Assembly: GCF_003313385.1 (NCBI RefSeq)
Contig: NZ_QMHN01000008.1
Location: forward strand, 124,001 to 188,000
Reading direction: 5' to 3'
Length of the DNA: 64,000 bases
Source: Pedobacter chitinilyticus
GTDB taxonomy: Bacteria > Bacteroidota > Bacteroidia > Sphingobacteriales > Sphingobacteriaceae
A program made the translations under genes and the position numbers. Shown piece by piece: positions 18,002-28,313 of this stretch. The first letter of the stretch is position 1, and the number at the start of each line of letters is the position of its first letter. The notes beneath the pieces were generated by a model. That model was given only the letters and a program-made list of their open reading frames with translations. It was not told where the DNA came from and did not search any database.

Positions 18002-19333
18002 TTAATGGAATTTAAAGCCCTTGGGAATAAGTAAATGATCAACCGCATGGATGGGACCGTTGAGGGTATTGATGTCTGTTTGAACAACGTTGGCCGCTGG
18101 AAAGGTGCTATCTTTTATTTTTAACTGTACAGCAGTTCCATTTACAGAAAAACCAAAGGGCATTTTATAGGCATAAGCAATTTGTGCCGTACCGCCAATA
18201 TTTACGTAATATTCACTCAGAAATTCTGGGCGTAAATCGTTGCTGTAAAACATGGTACTATTTGCCGCTGCCAAACCATAGCTAGGATCTCGGGGCCCAA
18301 ACATTCTTCCCCAGTTATAGTGATAGTTAAATAGCGTATCGGTGGGAAAATTACCTTCTGGCGAAAAGCTCATGTCGTCAAAACGGACATTATTATGCTC
18401 ATTAAACCTCATCACATCTGCCACCGACTGGAAACCTGCATTTTTAAAAGCTTCATCGGTTGGAGCAAACAAAGTATTCATCGTAATATTTGGCCCAATA
18501 AATCCTTGGTAAATAGGCCTATTGATACCACCCCAGAAATCTCCAAAGAAATCACGTTGTTTATACATGTCCTTAATTTCATCTGGACTTGGTTTATAGC
18601 CAAACCACATTTCCATTTCCGTTGATACTTTATCTAGGTACAGTTCATCGCAAGCCTTTAAAACGCCCACAAATATGCTGAACCTGGCATCGGCCTCTAA
18701 CGTTTCTTTAAATGTTTTGGTAGGTCTTTCTACCGCTTTGCTGATGAAATAAACCGCTCCGTTGGTTGCAGGCTGGTAATTAAGTTTTCCTACTGATTTG
18801 CCATAAATCAACAGTTCATCGCCTTTTGTTGCCAAATACAATCTATGGAAGTACAAATCGTAAGTCTGTCCGTTGTTCAAGTTACTTTCATAAAACGGCA
18901 TGTAAAGATCTTTTTGCTCCAATAAGGTTTTTAGTGGGATGCTATATGCACCTAATTGTTCTTTACGCAGCACTTTATTACTGGTGTAAAACATCAATAA
19001 ACTGTCTACGTCGTTCACAGCCATTTGGGCAATACTGGCGTTGGTAATACCTGCAGCGGTAAGGGCAGCATCATCTGGCACAAAAACCGTGAACTGTGTA
19101 TTTTTACCCATAGCCTCCAATCTTGCCTTCATGGTGCTTTTTTGCCAAGCCGCATAAAATATCTTAGCTGGAGAGGCCGACAACAATTGTTCGATACTTT
19201 GAGTGGCATCGCTTTGATAAGGTACCTGAGCCCCCTCTGGATCAGGCATAAATTCGGATTTTCGGCATGCGGTTATCATCATTACCGATAACAATAAGAA
19301 TGAAATGATGCTCGTATTTTTTATATTCCTCAT
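18002..19333 (-). CDS. FAS1 (fasciclin) lipoprotein B
   Basis: This 443-residue lipoprotein (MRNIKNTSIISFLLLSVMMITACRKSEF) has a FAS1 domain at about 45-210 (NTQFTVFVPDDAALTAAGI, GAVYFISKAVERP). A second, looser one with large insertions covers about 220-440 (MNTLFAPTDEAFKNAGF, GPIHAVDHLLIPKGF). The middle has an insertion rich in Trp, Tyr and Phe (DFFGDFWGGINRPIYQGF). Spacing to both neighbours is a few bases, which supports cotranscription and a shared complex with FAS1 A and C. Confidence 0.88.
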   Translation of the reverse strand: MRNIKNTSIISFLLLSVMMITACRKSEFMPDPEGAQVPYQSDATQSIEQLLSASPAKIFYAAWQKSTMKARLEAMGKNTQFTVFVPDDAALTAAGITNASIAQMAVNDVDSLLMFYTSNKVLRKEQLGAYSIPLKTLLEQKDLYMPFYESNLNNGQTYDLYFHRLYLATKGDELLIYGKSVGKLNYQPATNGAVYFISKAVERPTKTFKETLEADARFSIFVGVLKACDELYLDKVSTEMEMWFGYKPSPDEIKDMYKQRDFFGDFWGGINRPIYQGFIGPNITMNTLFAPTDEAFKNAGFQSVADVMRFNEHNNVRFDDMSFSPEGNFPTDTLFNYHYNWGRMFGPRDPSYGLAAANSTMFYSNDLRPEFLSEYYVNIGGTAQIAYAYKMPFGFSVNGTAVQLKIKDSTFPAANVVQTDINTLNGPIHAVDHLLIPKGFKFH

Positions 19334-19338
19334 GTTAT

Positions 19339-20388
19339 TTATTGTTTAATAGATTGTTGTGGCGTTAAAAGACCACTTTCTAAGTGATGAATAACTCCAT
19401 TACTGCATAAATTGTCCATTTTGGACTGCACATAGTATTCTACTGACTTAATGGGGGTGGCAAACAGCTCGTTGCTAGGTTTAACTATTAAACGATAGTA
19501 GAGATTTTGAGGATAAGCCACGAGTACACTAAACTGCATGTAGTGTTTGTTATCCTTTAAATAATAGCTGTAATCTCCCCTACCACTAATGATTCGGAGC
19601 GCTTCAGAATCTGAAATAAAGAAGTGCCTATTGTACATTAAATAAGCGCCAAAAAGAAGATCACCATTGTAGTTATCCTTGTTTAAAGCAGCTAATGAAG
19701 CTGATGTAATCCCAATGCTTGCCAATGCTGCATTGCTAGGTGCAAAAACGGTGAAGGGTCCTGCTTGCGCCAATTGATCCCAAAGACCAAATTTTTTCAG
19801 TCCTTCTATAAATACACTATACTCGGCTCTTTTTTCTAACCATTGTTGCGTTGTGACCTTAAAATTAGGCTTCATCATTTTTTCAATCACATGTAGCACA
19901 CCATTAGAAAGTATGACGTCTTTTCTTGTGGCATAGGCTCCGCTAAAGAAAAGCTTGTTTTCTTTATATTGTCCTGAGCCTAAGGTGGTGTAGAGTTCCG
20001 AGCCTTCCAAAGTAGGATAACGTACATCTACACCATCTGTCGGAACGTCCGCCAGCATTAATTTACGAGGCATGATATGGTAAGAAATGACTTTCTTTAG
20101 GCTATCCACATTCATTTTATCAAAATCAGAAGGACTAAATATGCCAAGCTCATTAAAGGCCAAATCATTAGGCACCAACACCGTAAATGGCCCCGCACCG
20201 TTCAATTGTTCGGCCAAACCTGTTTTTTTTAAGGCTGCGCTAAACAAGGTCATTTCGTAGTTATTTTTGATGAAGTCTGTAGCGGGACGGATATTTTCAT
20301 TAGGCACCGTTACGGTTAAATCATCGTGTTTACAGGCTGCCATACCGCATACCAGCATAGCCAACACCAATATTTTTAAATGTTTCAT
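19339..20388 (-). CDS. FAS1 (fasciclin) lipoprotein C
   Basis: This 349-residue lipoprotein has signal and lipobox MKHLKILVLAMLVCGMAAC. Two FAS1 domains are visible: about 39-180 (AGPFTVLVPNDLAFNELGI, SNGVLHVIEKMMKPNF) and about 185-345 (AGPFTVFAPSNAALASIGI, SNGVIHHLESGL). It is the first of the three FAS1 genes, 11 bp after the preceding lipoprotein gene. Repeated FAS1 duplication within one operon suggests paralogues that diversified to contact the same receptor or ligand. Confidence 0.9.
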   Translation of the reverse strand: MKHLKILVLAMLVCGMAACKHDDLTVTVPNENIRPATDFIKNNYEMTLFSAALKKTGLAEQLNGAGPFTVLVPNDLAFNELGIFSPSDFDKMNVDSLKKVISYHIMPRKLMLADVPTDGVDVRYPTLEGSELYTTLGSGQYKENKLFFSGAYATRKDVILSNGVLHVIEKMMKPNFKVTTQQWLEKRAEYSVFIEGLKKFGLWDQLAQAGPFTVFAPSNAALASIGITSASLAALNKDNYNGDLLFGAYLMYNRHFFISDSEALRIISGRGDYSYYLKDNKHYMQFSVLVAYPQNLYYRLIVKPSNELFATPIKSVEYYVQSKMDNLCSNGVIHHLESGLLTPQQSIKQ

Positions 20389-20399
20389 TTCTCCGTGTT

Positions 20400-21599
20400 T
20401 TAATAAATTGGTGGTGCGTATTTACGTTGAATGGTAGTGAGGTAAATTCTACCGTTAACCACCTCTAGCGTATTTACGGTGGCAAAAGTCCTAGGGTTAT
20501 CTTTTCCAGAATGTACGTTGACCAACAAATTGGGTAGCACCGTGCCGTTTTCATTACTCTGTAAGCTTACCTTGCCATTTAATACACAGTTGACCACGGC
20601 CCAGTTACTTCCAGTGTTTATCTGACTGTCGTGTATTGGATTGTTGGAGATATCCATCCCTGGCAATAGAAACTCAAACCTTTGCCAAATATCCGTGACC
20701 ACACCGTTAGCTTTACTGCTGCTCCAAAGTGGGAAGCTTACATAAGGACTAACTGTTGCTTCAGTATTGTTTCGTTTTACATTGGTCAAGTATTTTCCTT
20801 TATACCCTGGCACGGTTAAGCCACGATGGTTAAGGTTACTTTGGCTTTCGTAAAGAGATACATAAACATTCATATCATCTTTGATGCCTCCCTTAAAACT
20901 CTTTAAAGCAAAATCATCGTCTTTAAACTGATCGTCAGCTTGCCAAAAGCCTTTGGCGCTCATGTTATAGAAGTTCACATAAACCAGCGAATCTGACAAT
21001 GGAAGCTTATAGAAGTTTTCATGTCTGAGTAAAACCCCGCTTGTTTTCTTCTCGAAATCTTTCTGTAAGAGGTGAAGCGTGTATACTTCTTTACTGGTTA
21101 AATTAATGGTAGTATCAACCAAAATATCCTTTTTAAGATGCGTTTCTAATTGAAAAAAAGGAATGGTGTTTTTGGGGCGATAAGCAAATACTACCCTCAA
21201 TTTGCCCGAAGGCACCTGTGCCCAACTGCTCAGGTCGAAACCATTTAATATTGGTCCCACCAATACATTTTCTTTTCCTGGGTACTCTGGGTTATTTACC
21301 GAAGTACTGTTTCCAATATGTGAAGGGTAAGGCGGCGCATAAGCGTCTCTTTTATCCAAGAAATCGCCCACAATTTCTGCTCCAGTTAAATTACCATTGG
21401 CATCGGTAGTTGGGTTAATCAACATACAGAAAAATGGCACCTTGTCATCTTTAGTACCTAAGGTTTGTACATAGTTGAGGTTATTGAACACACGCAGATA
21501 GGCAGGTTGATCTATTTTGGTATAATCAACCTTCCTGCATCCCGTAGCAATTACCATAGCCAATAGGCTTAAATAAATACTTAAAATCTGTTTCTTCAT
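20400..21599 (-). CDS. Surface lipoprotein, possibly DUF4397-related
   Basis: This 399-residue lipoprotein (MKKQILSIYLSLLAMVIATGC) begins with a DUF4397-like strand pattern (AYLRVFNNLNYVQTLG). The rest is beta-rich with no catalytic motif. The stop of the upstream gene and this start overlap by one base (TAATG on the minus strand), so translation is coupled. The context (receptor, lipoproteins, FAS1 proteins) suggests a cell-surface accessory of the STN-type receptor. I cannot assign a specific function. Confidence 0.7.
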   Translation of the reverse strand: MKKQILSIYLSLLAMVIATGCRKVDYTKIDQPAYLRVFNNLNYVQTLGTKDDKVPFFCMLINPTTDANGNLTGAEIVGDFLDKRDAYAPPYPSHIGNSTSVNNPEYPGKENVLVGPILNGFDLSSWAQVPSGKLRVVFAYRPKNTIPFFQLETHLKKDILVDTTINLTSKEVYTLHLLQKDFEKKTSGVLLRHENFYKLPLSDSLVYVNFYNMSAKGFWQADDQFKDDDFALKSFKGGIKDDMNVYVSLYESQSNLNHRGLTVPGYKGKYLTNVKRNNTEATVSPYVSFPLWSSSKANGVVTDIWQRFEFLLPGMDISNNPIHDSQINTGSNWAVVNCVLNGKVSLQSNENGTVLPNLLVNVHSGKDNPRTFATVNTLEVVNGRIYLTTIQRKYAPPIY

Positions 21600-23314
21600 T
21601 ACTTGGTATGTTTAATAATGATCATTTTGGCCTTGTTTGCAGATGTAGCATTTGTGCTAGTCCCTATCAATGCCACCGTGTACACGCCAGGTTCATCTAC
21701 AGGCAAGCCTTTGTTTGGCTTTTGATATAAGGCTTTGTTGGCAATAAAGGAGTCGTGTGTAAGGGTTTCGATATCATTTGCCCAAGTACCTGGCACTACA
21801 TTTGGCTTAGACCTGTAAGCTAAAATGTTGTAAGCTTCTCCAGTAGCAAAACCACTAATATAAGGCTGTTCAAAAACAGGCAATCCAGGTTGTATATTCA
21901 CTACTGCATTGGAATTGTATTGTCCGTTATCAAACGTGAAGGTGATGTAAGGATTCCCTATCGAAAGATTGAGGAAGCGCTTAGAAAAGAAGAACTTTTT
22001 AGCCTGTCGAGCATAAGTAGCATCATCCGTAGGCCCCATAAATGAGGTTCCACTTAAATCGTTAGCGACCAATAACAACTTTGCCTTACCCGTTTGATCT
22101 GGATGCAACCAAGCCGTATAGTTTTGAGAAGGGCGAAGTTCTTGCGTTGAAGTAGCCAACACATTTCCTGAAGCATCTAAAGCTTCAACGGTGTAATTGC
22201 CTTTAATCAAATTGGCATAATCGCTTCCACTGCCGTAAGCAATATTATTGGACAGTAGTTTTCCGTTTACCCTTAAACCCATCACTTGTCCAGCCATGGC
22301 ATTAGCTGCCTGCAACCTGAAATAGGTTTGATTTGCTGGGGCGCTCACATCTGTAATTACCCTAAAAGCATTTTGATAAAGGAAAGAGTTGTTGCCAATA
22401 TCATCTACCAAATAATCAAAACGTTGTGGTGCTACCAAAATGGTGTACACGCCACCTGGCTGATAAGTTTGTATGGGTGCATATACCTGATGGCTCACTT
22501 TGTAATAATCCTTTGGAATACTAGAGGTAGCTGGATCAATGAGTCCTAGCGAATAATCTTCGCTACTGCCTGGCGAAGGCAATTGTTTGCCATCTTGCAA
22601 TAACACTCTAAACTGGTAAGTGCCATATGGCAGTTCTACATATTCAGAAACTTTGGCTGCCGCAGTAATGTTATTGGTGGCATTGTTCACTAATGTTCCG
22701 TCAGCAAAGGCTAAAGAAACTGGCCCACGTAAATCTTCTTGCGGCCCACTTAAACCATAGGCGGGATTATTGATGTTTGCTGAGAGGTTAACTATTCTGA
22801 TTTTAAAATGATCAGGCTTAGATGGCGAGGCCACTCCTCTAGGAATCGCTACCACTTCCGACTGTCCGTTGGTATAGCGTGTAGGCATCAACACATAGTC
22901 TGTTGGCGTGTTGTAATCGTTTTTAGCCACCATGCTAATATCAAAATTGCCATTGGTTTCGTTGATGTTTCTGACTCCAAACTTTAATGTTGCTGTTTCT
23001 TGTTGGCTAAACAAATTTTGCGGTACCGACCAAGTTTGTCCTAATCTTCCGTCAGTTGGAAAATAAGAGGTACCTGGATATTTATAGCTATCTGGGCCTG
23101 TGGACGGACGAACAATAAAACTTGTTAAACTATCACCATTGGCTACCACTTGGTTAAATCCCGCAAAGTTAATGATGCGAACATTAGAATTCACGCGGTT
23201 TTCTGTCAGTATCCTATTGTCTACCTTGGTGTCTATCTTGTCTTTTTTACAAGCTTGCGCTAATAGCGTGAGGCAAAAGCACAGACTTAAAATTTTATAA
23301 CTTAATGTTCTCAT
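21599..23314 (-). CDS. DUF4397-domain-like lipoprotein
   Basis: This is a 571-residue lipoprotein (lipobox LTLLAQAC followed by KKDKID). It has DUF4397-like features: SNVRIINFAGFNQVV at the N-terminus, then repeats of the type VSEYVELPYGTYQFRVLLQDG, KGNYTVEALDASGNVLATSTQELRPSQNYTAWL and DEPGVYTVALIGTS. These all belong to the beta-sandwich seen in Bacteroidota surface lipoproteins. Start and stop codons overlap the neighbouring genes by one base on each side, so this gene is tightly coupled to the STN receptor upstream. It may take the ligand-holding role that SusD has in Sus systems; that role is inference. Confidence 0.75.
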   Translation of the reverse strand: MRTLSYKILSLCFCLTLLAQACKKDKIDTKVDNRILTENRVNSNVRIINFAGFNQVVANGDSLTSFIVRPSTGPDSYKYPGTSYFPTDGRLGQTWSVPQNLFSQQETATLKFGVRNINETNGNFDISMVAKNDYNTPTDYVLMPTRYTNGQSEVVAIPRGVASPSKPDHFKIRIVNLSANINNPAYGLSGPQEDLRGPVSLAFADGTLVNNATNNITAAAKVSEYVELPYGTYQFRVLLQDGKQLPSPGSSEDYSLGLIDPATSSIPKDYYKVSHQVYAPIQTYQPGGVYTILVAPQRFDYLVDDIGNNSFLYQNAFRVITDVSAPANQTYFRLQAANAMAGQVMGLRVNGKLLSNNIAYGSGSDYANLIKGNYTVEALDASGNVLATSTQELRPSQNYTAWLHPDQTGKAKLLLVANDLSGTSFMGPTDDATYARQAKKFFFSKRFLNLSIGNPYITFTFDNGQYNSNAVVNIQPGLPVFEQPYISGFATGEAYNILAYRSKPNVVPGTWANDIETLTHDSFIANKALYQKPNKGLPVDEPGVYTVALIGTSTNATSANKAKMIIIKHTK

Positions 23315-26300
23315 TATTTAAACAGGTTATAGGTAAAGCCTACCATGATTTCGGCACCTCGTTTGAAACTACGGTTGATATACTCATTACCATACCATTT
23401 TCCTCCAGTTTCCGGATTGGCGTAAACTGTTTTAATTGCTGGGTTAAGAATGTTTTTAGCGTATCCCTTAAACAATATCTTTTTATTGATGCGTTGGCTG
23501 AAAACGAGATCCAATACGGGTACTGGTTGGCTGTACAAATCGGGTTCACCCGTAAGATTGATCTGTACCAAACGCTCGCCTACCATATTAAAGGTTGCCG
23601 TAAGGTCAGTTCCAGACTTCTCGTTGTTATAGTTTAACCAAGCGTTTATGGAATAAGGTGCCTGCTCAAAAAGTGGGCTATTTTTAGGGGTATATCTATC
23701 TAAAGAACGGCTAGCCTCATATCTGGCAGGGGTCTTTTTGATATCGCTTTGCGCCAACAATAGGTTGGATCCAATGTAGAAGTTCTTTAAAGGATCGAAC
23801 ATTGTTCCAAGGTTTTTCACTACTTCCAACTCAATTCCCCAAACACGACCAATATTAGGGTCATTTTGAAACTGAATGGTTGGAAACTCTGGATAGGTTG
23901 CTGCTAACCCCGCTGTTTTTAAACTAAACACCTTTACCAATTGGTTTTCGATGCGTTTTCCGAAAGCAGAAATGGCCAACACTTCTCCTTTTGCAGGGAA
24001 CCATTCCCATCTGAAATCGAGGTTTTGGGTTTGCTGGTTCACCAAGTTTGGATTTCCAACGACCAAGCCCATTTGAAAGGCATCAAATTCGAAAACGTTG
24101 GTAATTTCTCTGAGCTCTGGTCTAGCCAAAGTAGAGTTATAGGCCGCACGGAAATTCATGTTATCCTTTAAGGTATAGGTGGCATTTACGGAGTAAAATG
24201 GTTTATAATCCGTTTGATATACCGAGTTAGGATTAATAGGATTTAAAGGCACGCCACTATTGCCTGCTGTTAAAGCAGGGTCCAAGAAAACACCTGCGGT
24301 ATCAACGCTAGAACCAATATTGGTCATTTCGAAACGTACCCCACCAGTTAGGCGTAGCTTTTCGGTCAGTTTCAAATCCAGCATTCCGTAAAAAGCATTG
24401 GTTTCGTAATAACCTTTATAGTTGTTTGGTGATTTTTGACTGTTGTAAAGAAATCCACCAATAGGCATCATTCCCTCACCTTGTCCAGCACCCGGAACTT
24501 TCACACCGATGATTTCATTGCTCACCAAGCGGTCTAAATTTCCTTGTACGTCATACAACGGCACTGCCTTGTTGCTGGTAAAGTTAGATCCTGGCAAGAA
24601 AAGCTGGTTTTCTGTAAAGGTTCTCTCTCTGAAAAGATAGTTAGCACCTGTTTTTAATTGCTGAACCTGTCCAAAAAGCTTAAACGGAATGCTTAAATCA
24701 GCCTTGTAGTTATAGTTATCTTCTTCAAGGTTACGCCATCTTCGGCCGTTAGGTTCGGCTTGGATAATGCCATAGCTACCAAAACCATTTACATAACCCG
24801 AAGTTAGGGCATATAAATGCGGGCTATAAGTAGGTACACTAGGAGTATTTCCTGCGCCTACTACAGGTCGGTTATACCAACCACCACCTCTAGGGGTATA
24901 GTCTGCCAAACTAGCAAAGCGAAAATCGGGATCATTTTGTTTTGAATTGGAAGTGGCTACGTTATAGCTTAAACGTGGCGACAACTCGCTTTGCAATAAC
25001 TTGTGTTCGCCTTGTAAGTTAAAGGTATTGAGGTTACGGAAAGTTTGTTTAAGCGAATAAGTGGTACTGGCTACCTCTCCTGGCAACCCCGTATATTCGT
25101 ATCTTCCATTCAGGTGCGTAGCCTTGGTTTCGCCACCCCAACTGCCCAGGTACTGCATACTGATTTCGTGACGAGGGTTGAAACGATAAGTAAGCCCTGC
25201 CAAAGTACCATAGTTAAGGGTTTCGGTCCCCGTATTTTCCTTATAGGTTTGATATTTACCCATGTAAAGGCTGTTAGGGGTAATATAGTTAGGGATATTA
25301 CGGAAGCTATACACATCTGGATTTCCAGTAACTACACCTTGGTATATACTGTATTGTGTTAAATCGCCACCGTTGATATCGGTAATTCTTCTATAATAGT
25401 TACCTCCCAGAATTAATCCCAAAGTGTGCTTTTTAAACATCTTGTAACTGTTGCCATAGGTGGCAGAGTACAATTGGTTTAAGGGTGCTTTTTTGTATTG
25501 GGTAGTCATCACTGGATCAAAGCTTTGCATAATGCGATTGACACGGTTGACTTCTTGGTAGGCATTAGGACTATAATTGCTATTGGCTACCATATTTTGG
25601 ATGGAGCTTAAACCGCCTGGGTATTGCTTTGCAAGGTTTTTGAAATCTTGCGACAGGTTTTTATCGTTGATTTTTGTACCTAGTACGCCCATATCGCTGT
25701 TCCAAAAACTATTGTACTGGCCACTCATGCCTACATTGGAGTTCAGTCCTGTTTGTGCAATAATTTCAAAGGTTTCCTTTTCGGGCACCGATTTGGTTTT
25801 CAATTCCACAATCCCCGCAGCTGCATCAGCAGGCTTATCTGGCGCTACTGTTTTATAAATGGTGATGTTATCTAAAAGAGATGCTGGAACCAAATCCAAA
25901 GGAATAGCACTCCTATCTGGATCTGAAGAAGCCAAACGCACACCGTTTAATTGTCCAATGACGCTTCTATCGCCCAACCCACGGATGGCCACATATTTAT
26001 CATCGGTTACCGTTACCCCCGAAACACGTTGTAAAGCCTGCGTGGTGGTGATACTGGCCGTACGCTCAATCATTTGCGCCGAGATGGCATCCTGTACAAT
26101 GGCGGAGTTTTTACGTTCGTCCAATACTGATACATCTGTGCTGGCTCGTCTGCGTGCCTGCACCACTACTTCGCCTAAGGTTGTAGAAGAGGCGTTTAAT
26201 GAAATGGTAAGGTTTTTGGTATTGGCATCAACCTTTATTTCTCGGGTTTCGTAACCGATATAGGAAATGACCAAAGTGGCACCCCCTTCTGGTATGGTCA

Positions 26301-26874
26301 ATTTGAACTTACCATCGGCATCTGTAGATACGGCATTGTTGGTGCCTTTAATTTTAATACCTACACCTATTAAGGTTTCTTTGGTTTTGGCATCTATCAC
26401 CGTACCTGCAATCACAATTGGCACAGGTTTTTTAGTGATGACCACATAGCCTTCTACCACTTTATATTGAAGGTTGGTATGAGCTAAAACCAAGTTCAAA
26501 GCCTCTGCCACGGTAATTTCCGTGTTCAAGCTGATTTTTTTGGAGATGCTTTCCAAGAGCTCAACCTGTGCATTAATTTGTACTTTACTTTGTTTTTCAA
26601 TAGTAGCTAAACTATTGCCTAGTGTGGCATTATCCAGCTTTAGCTTAATTTTTTGGTTTAAATTTTGACCGAGTGCACTATTAGCCAAAAGTACTCCAAC
26701 ACAGGCAAGCTTGATAGCTATCAGAAGAAACGAGCACTTCATATAGAAATAAATTTTATCTGCGGGCAGATGGTCTTTAAGCACCCGACGGTATTTCTTT
26801 CGTATACGGAGGACCAGGGTTGTTAACTGCCTCACATATCGAGAAGAAATATGCAGGTGTAATAATTTTTGCAT
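23314..26874 (-). CDS. TonB-dependent receptor with STN (sigma-signalling) domain
   Basis: This is an outer-membrane transducer and transporter of 1186 residues. The N-terminal 44 residues before M45 are basic; the signal peptide MKCSFLLIAIKLACVGVLLANSALGQ starts there (ATG at 26742), so the true start may be 26742. An STN domain (about 75-147; LGNSLATIEKQSKVQIN, YVVITKKP) contacts the anti-sigma factor. It is followed by a carboxypeptidase-like domain (about 155-235), a plug with the signature RRRASTDVSVLDER and VAIRGLGDRSVIGQLNGV, and the barrel. It lies directly after the FecR gene, giving a complete signalling cascade. No SusD gene follows; the lipoprotein genes come next. Confidence 0.92.
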   Translation of the reverse strand: MQKLLHLHISSRYVRQLTTLVLRIRKKYRRVLKDHLPADKIYFYMKCSFLLIAIKLACVGVLLANSALGQNLNQKIKLKLDNATLGNSLATIEKQSKVQINAQVELLESISKKISLNTEITVAEALNLVLAHTNLQYKVVEGYVVITKKPVPIVIAGTVIDAKTKETLIGVGIKIKGTNNAVSTDADGKFKLTIPEGGATLVISYIGYETREIKVDANTKNLTISLNASSTTLGEVVVQARRRASTDVSVLDERKNSAIVQDAISAQMIERTASITTTQALQRVSGVTVTDDKYVAIRGLGDRSVIGQLNGVRLASSDPDRSAIPLDLVPASLLDNITIYKTVAPDKPADAAAGIVELKTKSVPEKETFEIIAQTGLNSNVGMSGQYNSFWNSDMGVLGTKINDKNLSQDFKNLAKQYPGGLSSIQNMVANSNYSPNAYQEVNRVNRIMQSFDPVMTTQYKKAPLNQLYSATYGNSYKMFKKHTLGLILGGNYYRRITDINGGDLTQYSIYQGVVTGNPDVYSFRNIPNYITPNSLYMGKYQTYKENTGTETLNYGTLAGLTYRFNPRHEISMQYLGSWGGETKATHLNGRYEYTGLPGEVASTTYSLKQTFRNLNTFNLQGEHKLLQSELSPRLSYNVATSNSKQNDPDFRFASLADYTPRGGGWYNRPVVGAGNTPSVPTYSPHLYALTSGYVNGFGSYGIIQAEPNGRRWRNLEEDNYNYKADLSIPFKLFGQVQQLKTGANYLFRERTFTENQLFLPGSNFTSNKAVPLYDVQGNLDRLVSNEIIGVKVPGAGQGEGMMPIGGFLYNSQKSPNNYKGYYETNAFYGMLDLKLTEKLRLTGGVRFEMTNIGSSVDTAGVFLDPALTAGNSGVPLNPINPNSVYQTDYKPFYSVNATYTLKDNMNFRAAYNSTLARPELREITNVFEFDAFQMGLVVGNPNLVNQQTQNLDFRWEWFPAKGEVLAISAFGKRIENQLVKVFSLKTAGLAATYPEFPTIQFQNDPNIGRVWGIELEVVKNLGTMFDPLKNFYIGSNLLLAQSDIKKTPARYEASRSLDRYTPKNSPLFEQAPYSINAWLNYNNEKSGTDLTATFNMVGERLVQINLTGEPDLYSQPVPVLDLVFSQRINKKILFKGYAKNILNPAIKTVYANPETGGKWYGNEYINRSFKRGAEIMVGFTYNLFK

Positions 26875-26929
26875 ATTTTTGATCGTTATGGTTTTTCGCC
26901 TTTGGCGGATATCTATTAACTTAATCTTG

Positions 26930-26998
26930 AGGTTGTGTGTCGTCGAAAAGCAAGCAACCTAAAGCATTGGCGTCCTCCTCAAAAGGGAGGGCGTTTTA
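26930..26998. other. Inverted repeats between FecR and receptor genes
   Basis: Two structures lie in the 142-bp gap: AGGTTG and CAACCT arms at 26930 and 26955, and GGCGTCCTCC facing GGGAGGGCG at about 26969-26993. The T-run after the second lies on the plus strand, where no gene ends. They could be mRNA structures that set receptor expression below that of the FecR gene. Low certainty. Confidence 0.35.
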
Positions 26999-27016
26999 TT
27001 TTGGTAGTCGAGATAT

Positions 27017-28060
27017 TTACATAGTTTTCCTTTCCTTGTTATTAATATGGATTTCCTTTCCATTGATCTGATAGTGGAAATCGCCAGCTACACTTAAAAT
27101 ATTCATGATTTTTACGATGGAGATATTGGTGGTAAGATTCACTTTAATCAATCTTTTAGCCAAAGTAGGATTAACAATTTCAATGTTAACGTTGTACCAT
27201 CGCTCTAAAATTTTGGCAATGTCGGCCAGTTTGGTTTCATCAAAATGAAGCTTGCCATCTTTCCAACCTGTTACCTCTGTTACGTCAACATTGGCCAATA
27301 CCTTCTTAGCGGTATTTTCGTTCCAAGTCACCATTTCCCCTGGCAACAACATGGCTATCGGCTGTATTTGGTGGTTAATATGTCTATCAACCCTTACTTT
27401 TCCAGTACTTACCAATACTTTAATAGGCTGCCCAGCAAAAGCATCAATTTTAAAGGAGGTTCCTAATACTTGGGTACTGATATTTCCTGTATGGATAATG
27501 AATGGCTTTTTGGGATTTTTGGTCACTTCAAAAAATGCTTCACCTTCCAATGCTACTTCTCTGATATTACTTGCAAACTTTTTAGCGAAGCGTATTTTAC
27601 TCATTGCGCCTAAGTAAACAATAGAACTATCAGGCAAAATGATTTGGGTACGCTGCCCCTTGGGGTTCTGCATTTCGGTAAAAGCAAATGTTTGCTCAAC
27701 AGTAGTCTCCTTTTTTGAACTTACTTGCCAAAAAGCAACGCCTAAAATCAATACTAACCATACCGCAGCGTAACGCCAAAATTGATTATGCTGATAAAAA
27801 GGTTTTATTTGGGGTGTAGGTGCCGAAGCGTCCTCGAAAATCCGTTGATCTAACATTTGTTTCCAACGTTGTTGTTGTTGAGATGTAGCGTTATTTTGTT
27901 GCGGATTTATTTGGTGTGCCCATTCTTCGTCCCATATTTGGTCGAAAAGCTGTTGAGCATCATCCTTCTTTAGTATAGCCCTTACTTGTTTCAATTCTTC
28001 TGGACTGCATTGTCCATCCAAATACTTTTTAATCAAGGCTTTTTGGTTTTCTAAACTCAT
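27017..28060 (-). CDS. FecR-family anti-sigma factor
   Basis: This 347-residue inner-membrane protein has a cytoplasmic N-terminal part (about 1-92) that would bind the sigma factor. One membrane span follows (about 94-113, FWRYAAVWLVLILGVAFW). The periplasmic FecR domain (about 125-225) contains IILPDSSIVYLGAMSKI, GEAFFEVTKNPKKPFIIHT and VLGTSFKI. The C-terminal DUF4974/STN-like domain (about 265-340) is typical of Bacteroidota FecR proteins. It lies between the ECF sigma gene and the STN receptor gene, the classic order for receptor-triggered release of sigma. Confidence 0.93.
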   Translation of the reverse strand: MSLENQKALIKKYLDGQCSPEELKQVRAILKKDDAQQLFDQIWDEEWAHQINPQQNNATSQQQQRWKQMLDQRIFEDASAPTPQIKPFYQHNQFWRYAAVWLVLILGVAFWQVSSKKETTVEQTFAFTEMQNPKGQRTQIILPDSSIVYLGAMSKIRFAKKFASNIREVALEGEAFFEVTKNPKKPFIIHTGNISTQVLGTSFKIDAFAGQPIKVLVSTGKVRVDRHINHQIQPIAMLLPGEMVTWNENTAKKVLANVDVTEVTGWKDGKLHFDETKLADIAKILERWYNVNIEIVNPTLAKRLIKVNLTTNISIVKIMNILSVAGDFHYQINGKEIHINNKERKTM

Positions 28061-28155
28061 TTGTTCTATCCTTCATTAATAAAGACACCAGTTTTAAAGG
28101 GATAGGGTGAGTGGGAAATGAAAAAAAGTTTTGCTTCGCTATTGAGCTTTATTTT

Positions 28156-28308
28156 AGCCACAAATACACAGATAATATTTGGTTAGAAAATAGGCATTGC
28201 AAGGCTTGGTAACAATTTGCAAATAAGATTGAAGCTATTAACTAAAATAAGATAAATAATAATCGACAAATCATTGATGAGCTAAAAATCATCTGTGCAT
28301 CTGTGGCT
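28156..28308. repeat. Inverted repeat pair between FecR and sigma genes
   Basis: AGCCACAAATACACAGAT (28156-28173) and ATCTGTGCATCTGTGGCT (28291-28308) are inverted near-copies about 117 bp apart. The right arm ends 5 bp before the sigma gene stop (minus strand). It could act as a terminator-like structure behind the sigma gene. A similar arm occurs widely in Bacteroidota genomes, to my general knowledge. Confidence 0.5.
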
Positions 28309-28313
28309 GTTAT

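Noticed and set aside
18001-18087. Longer start of FAS1 lipoprotein A
   Set aside because: It would overlap the upstream FAS1 gene by 86 bp and hide the lipoprotein signal that begins at 18000.
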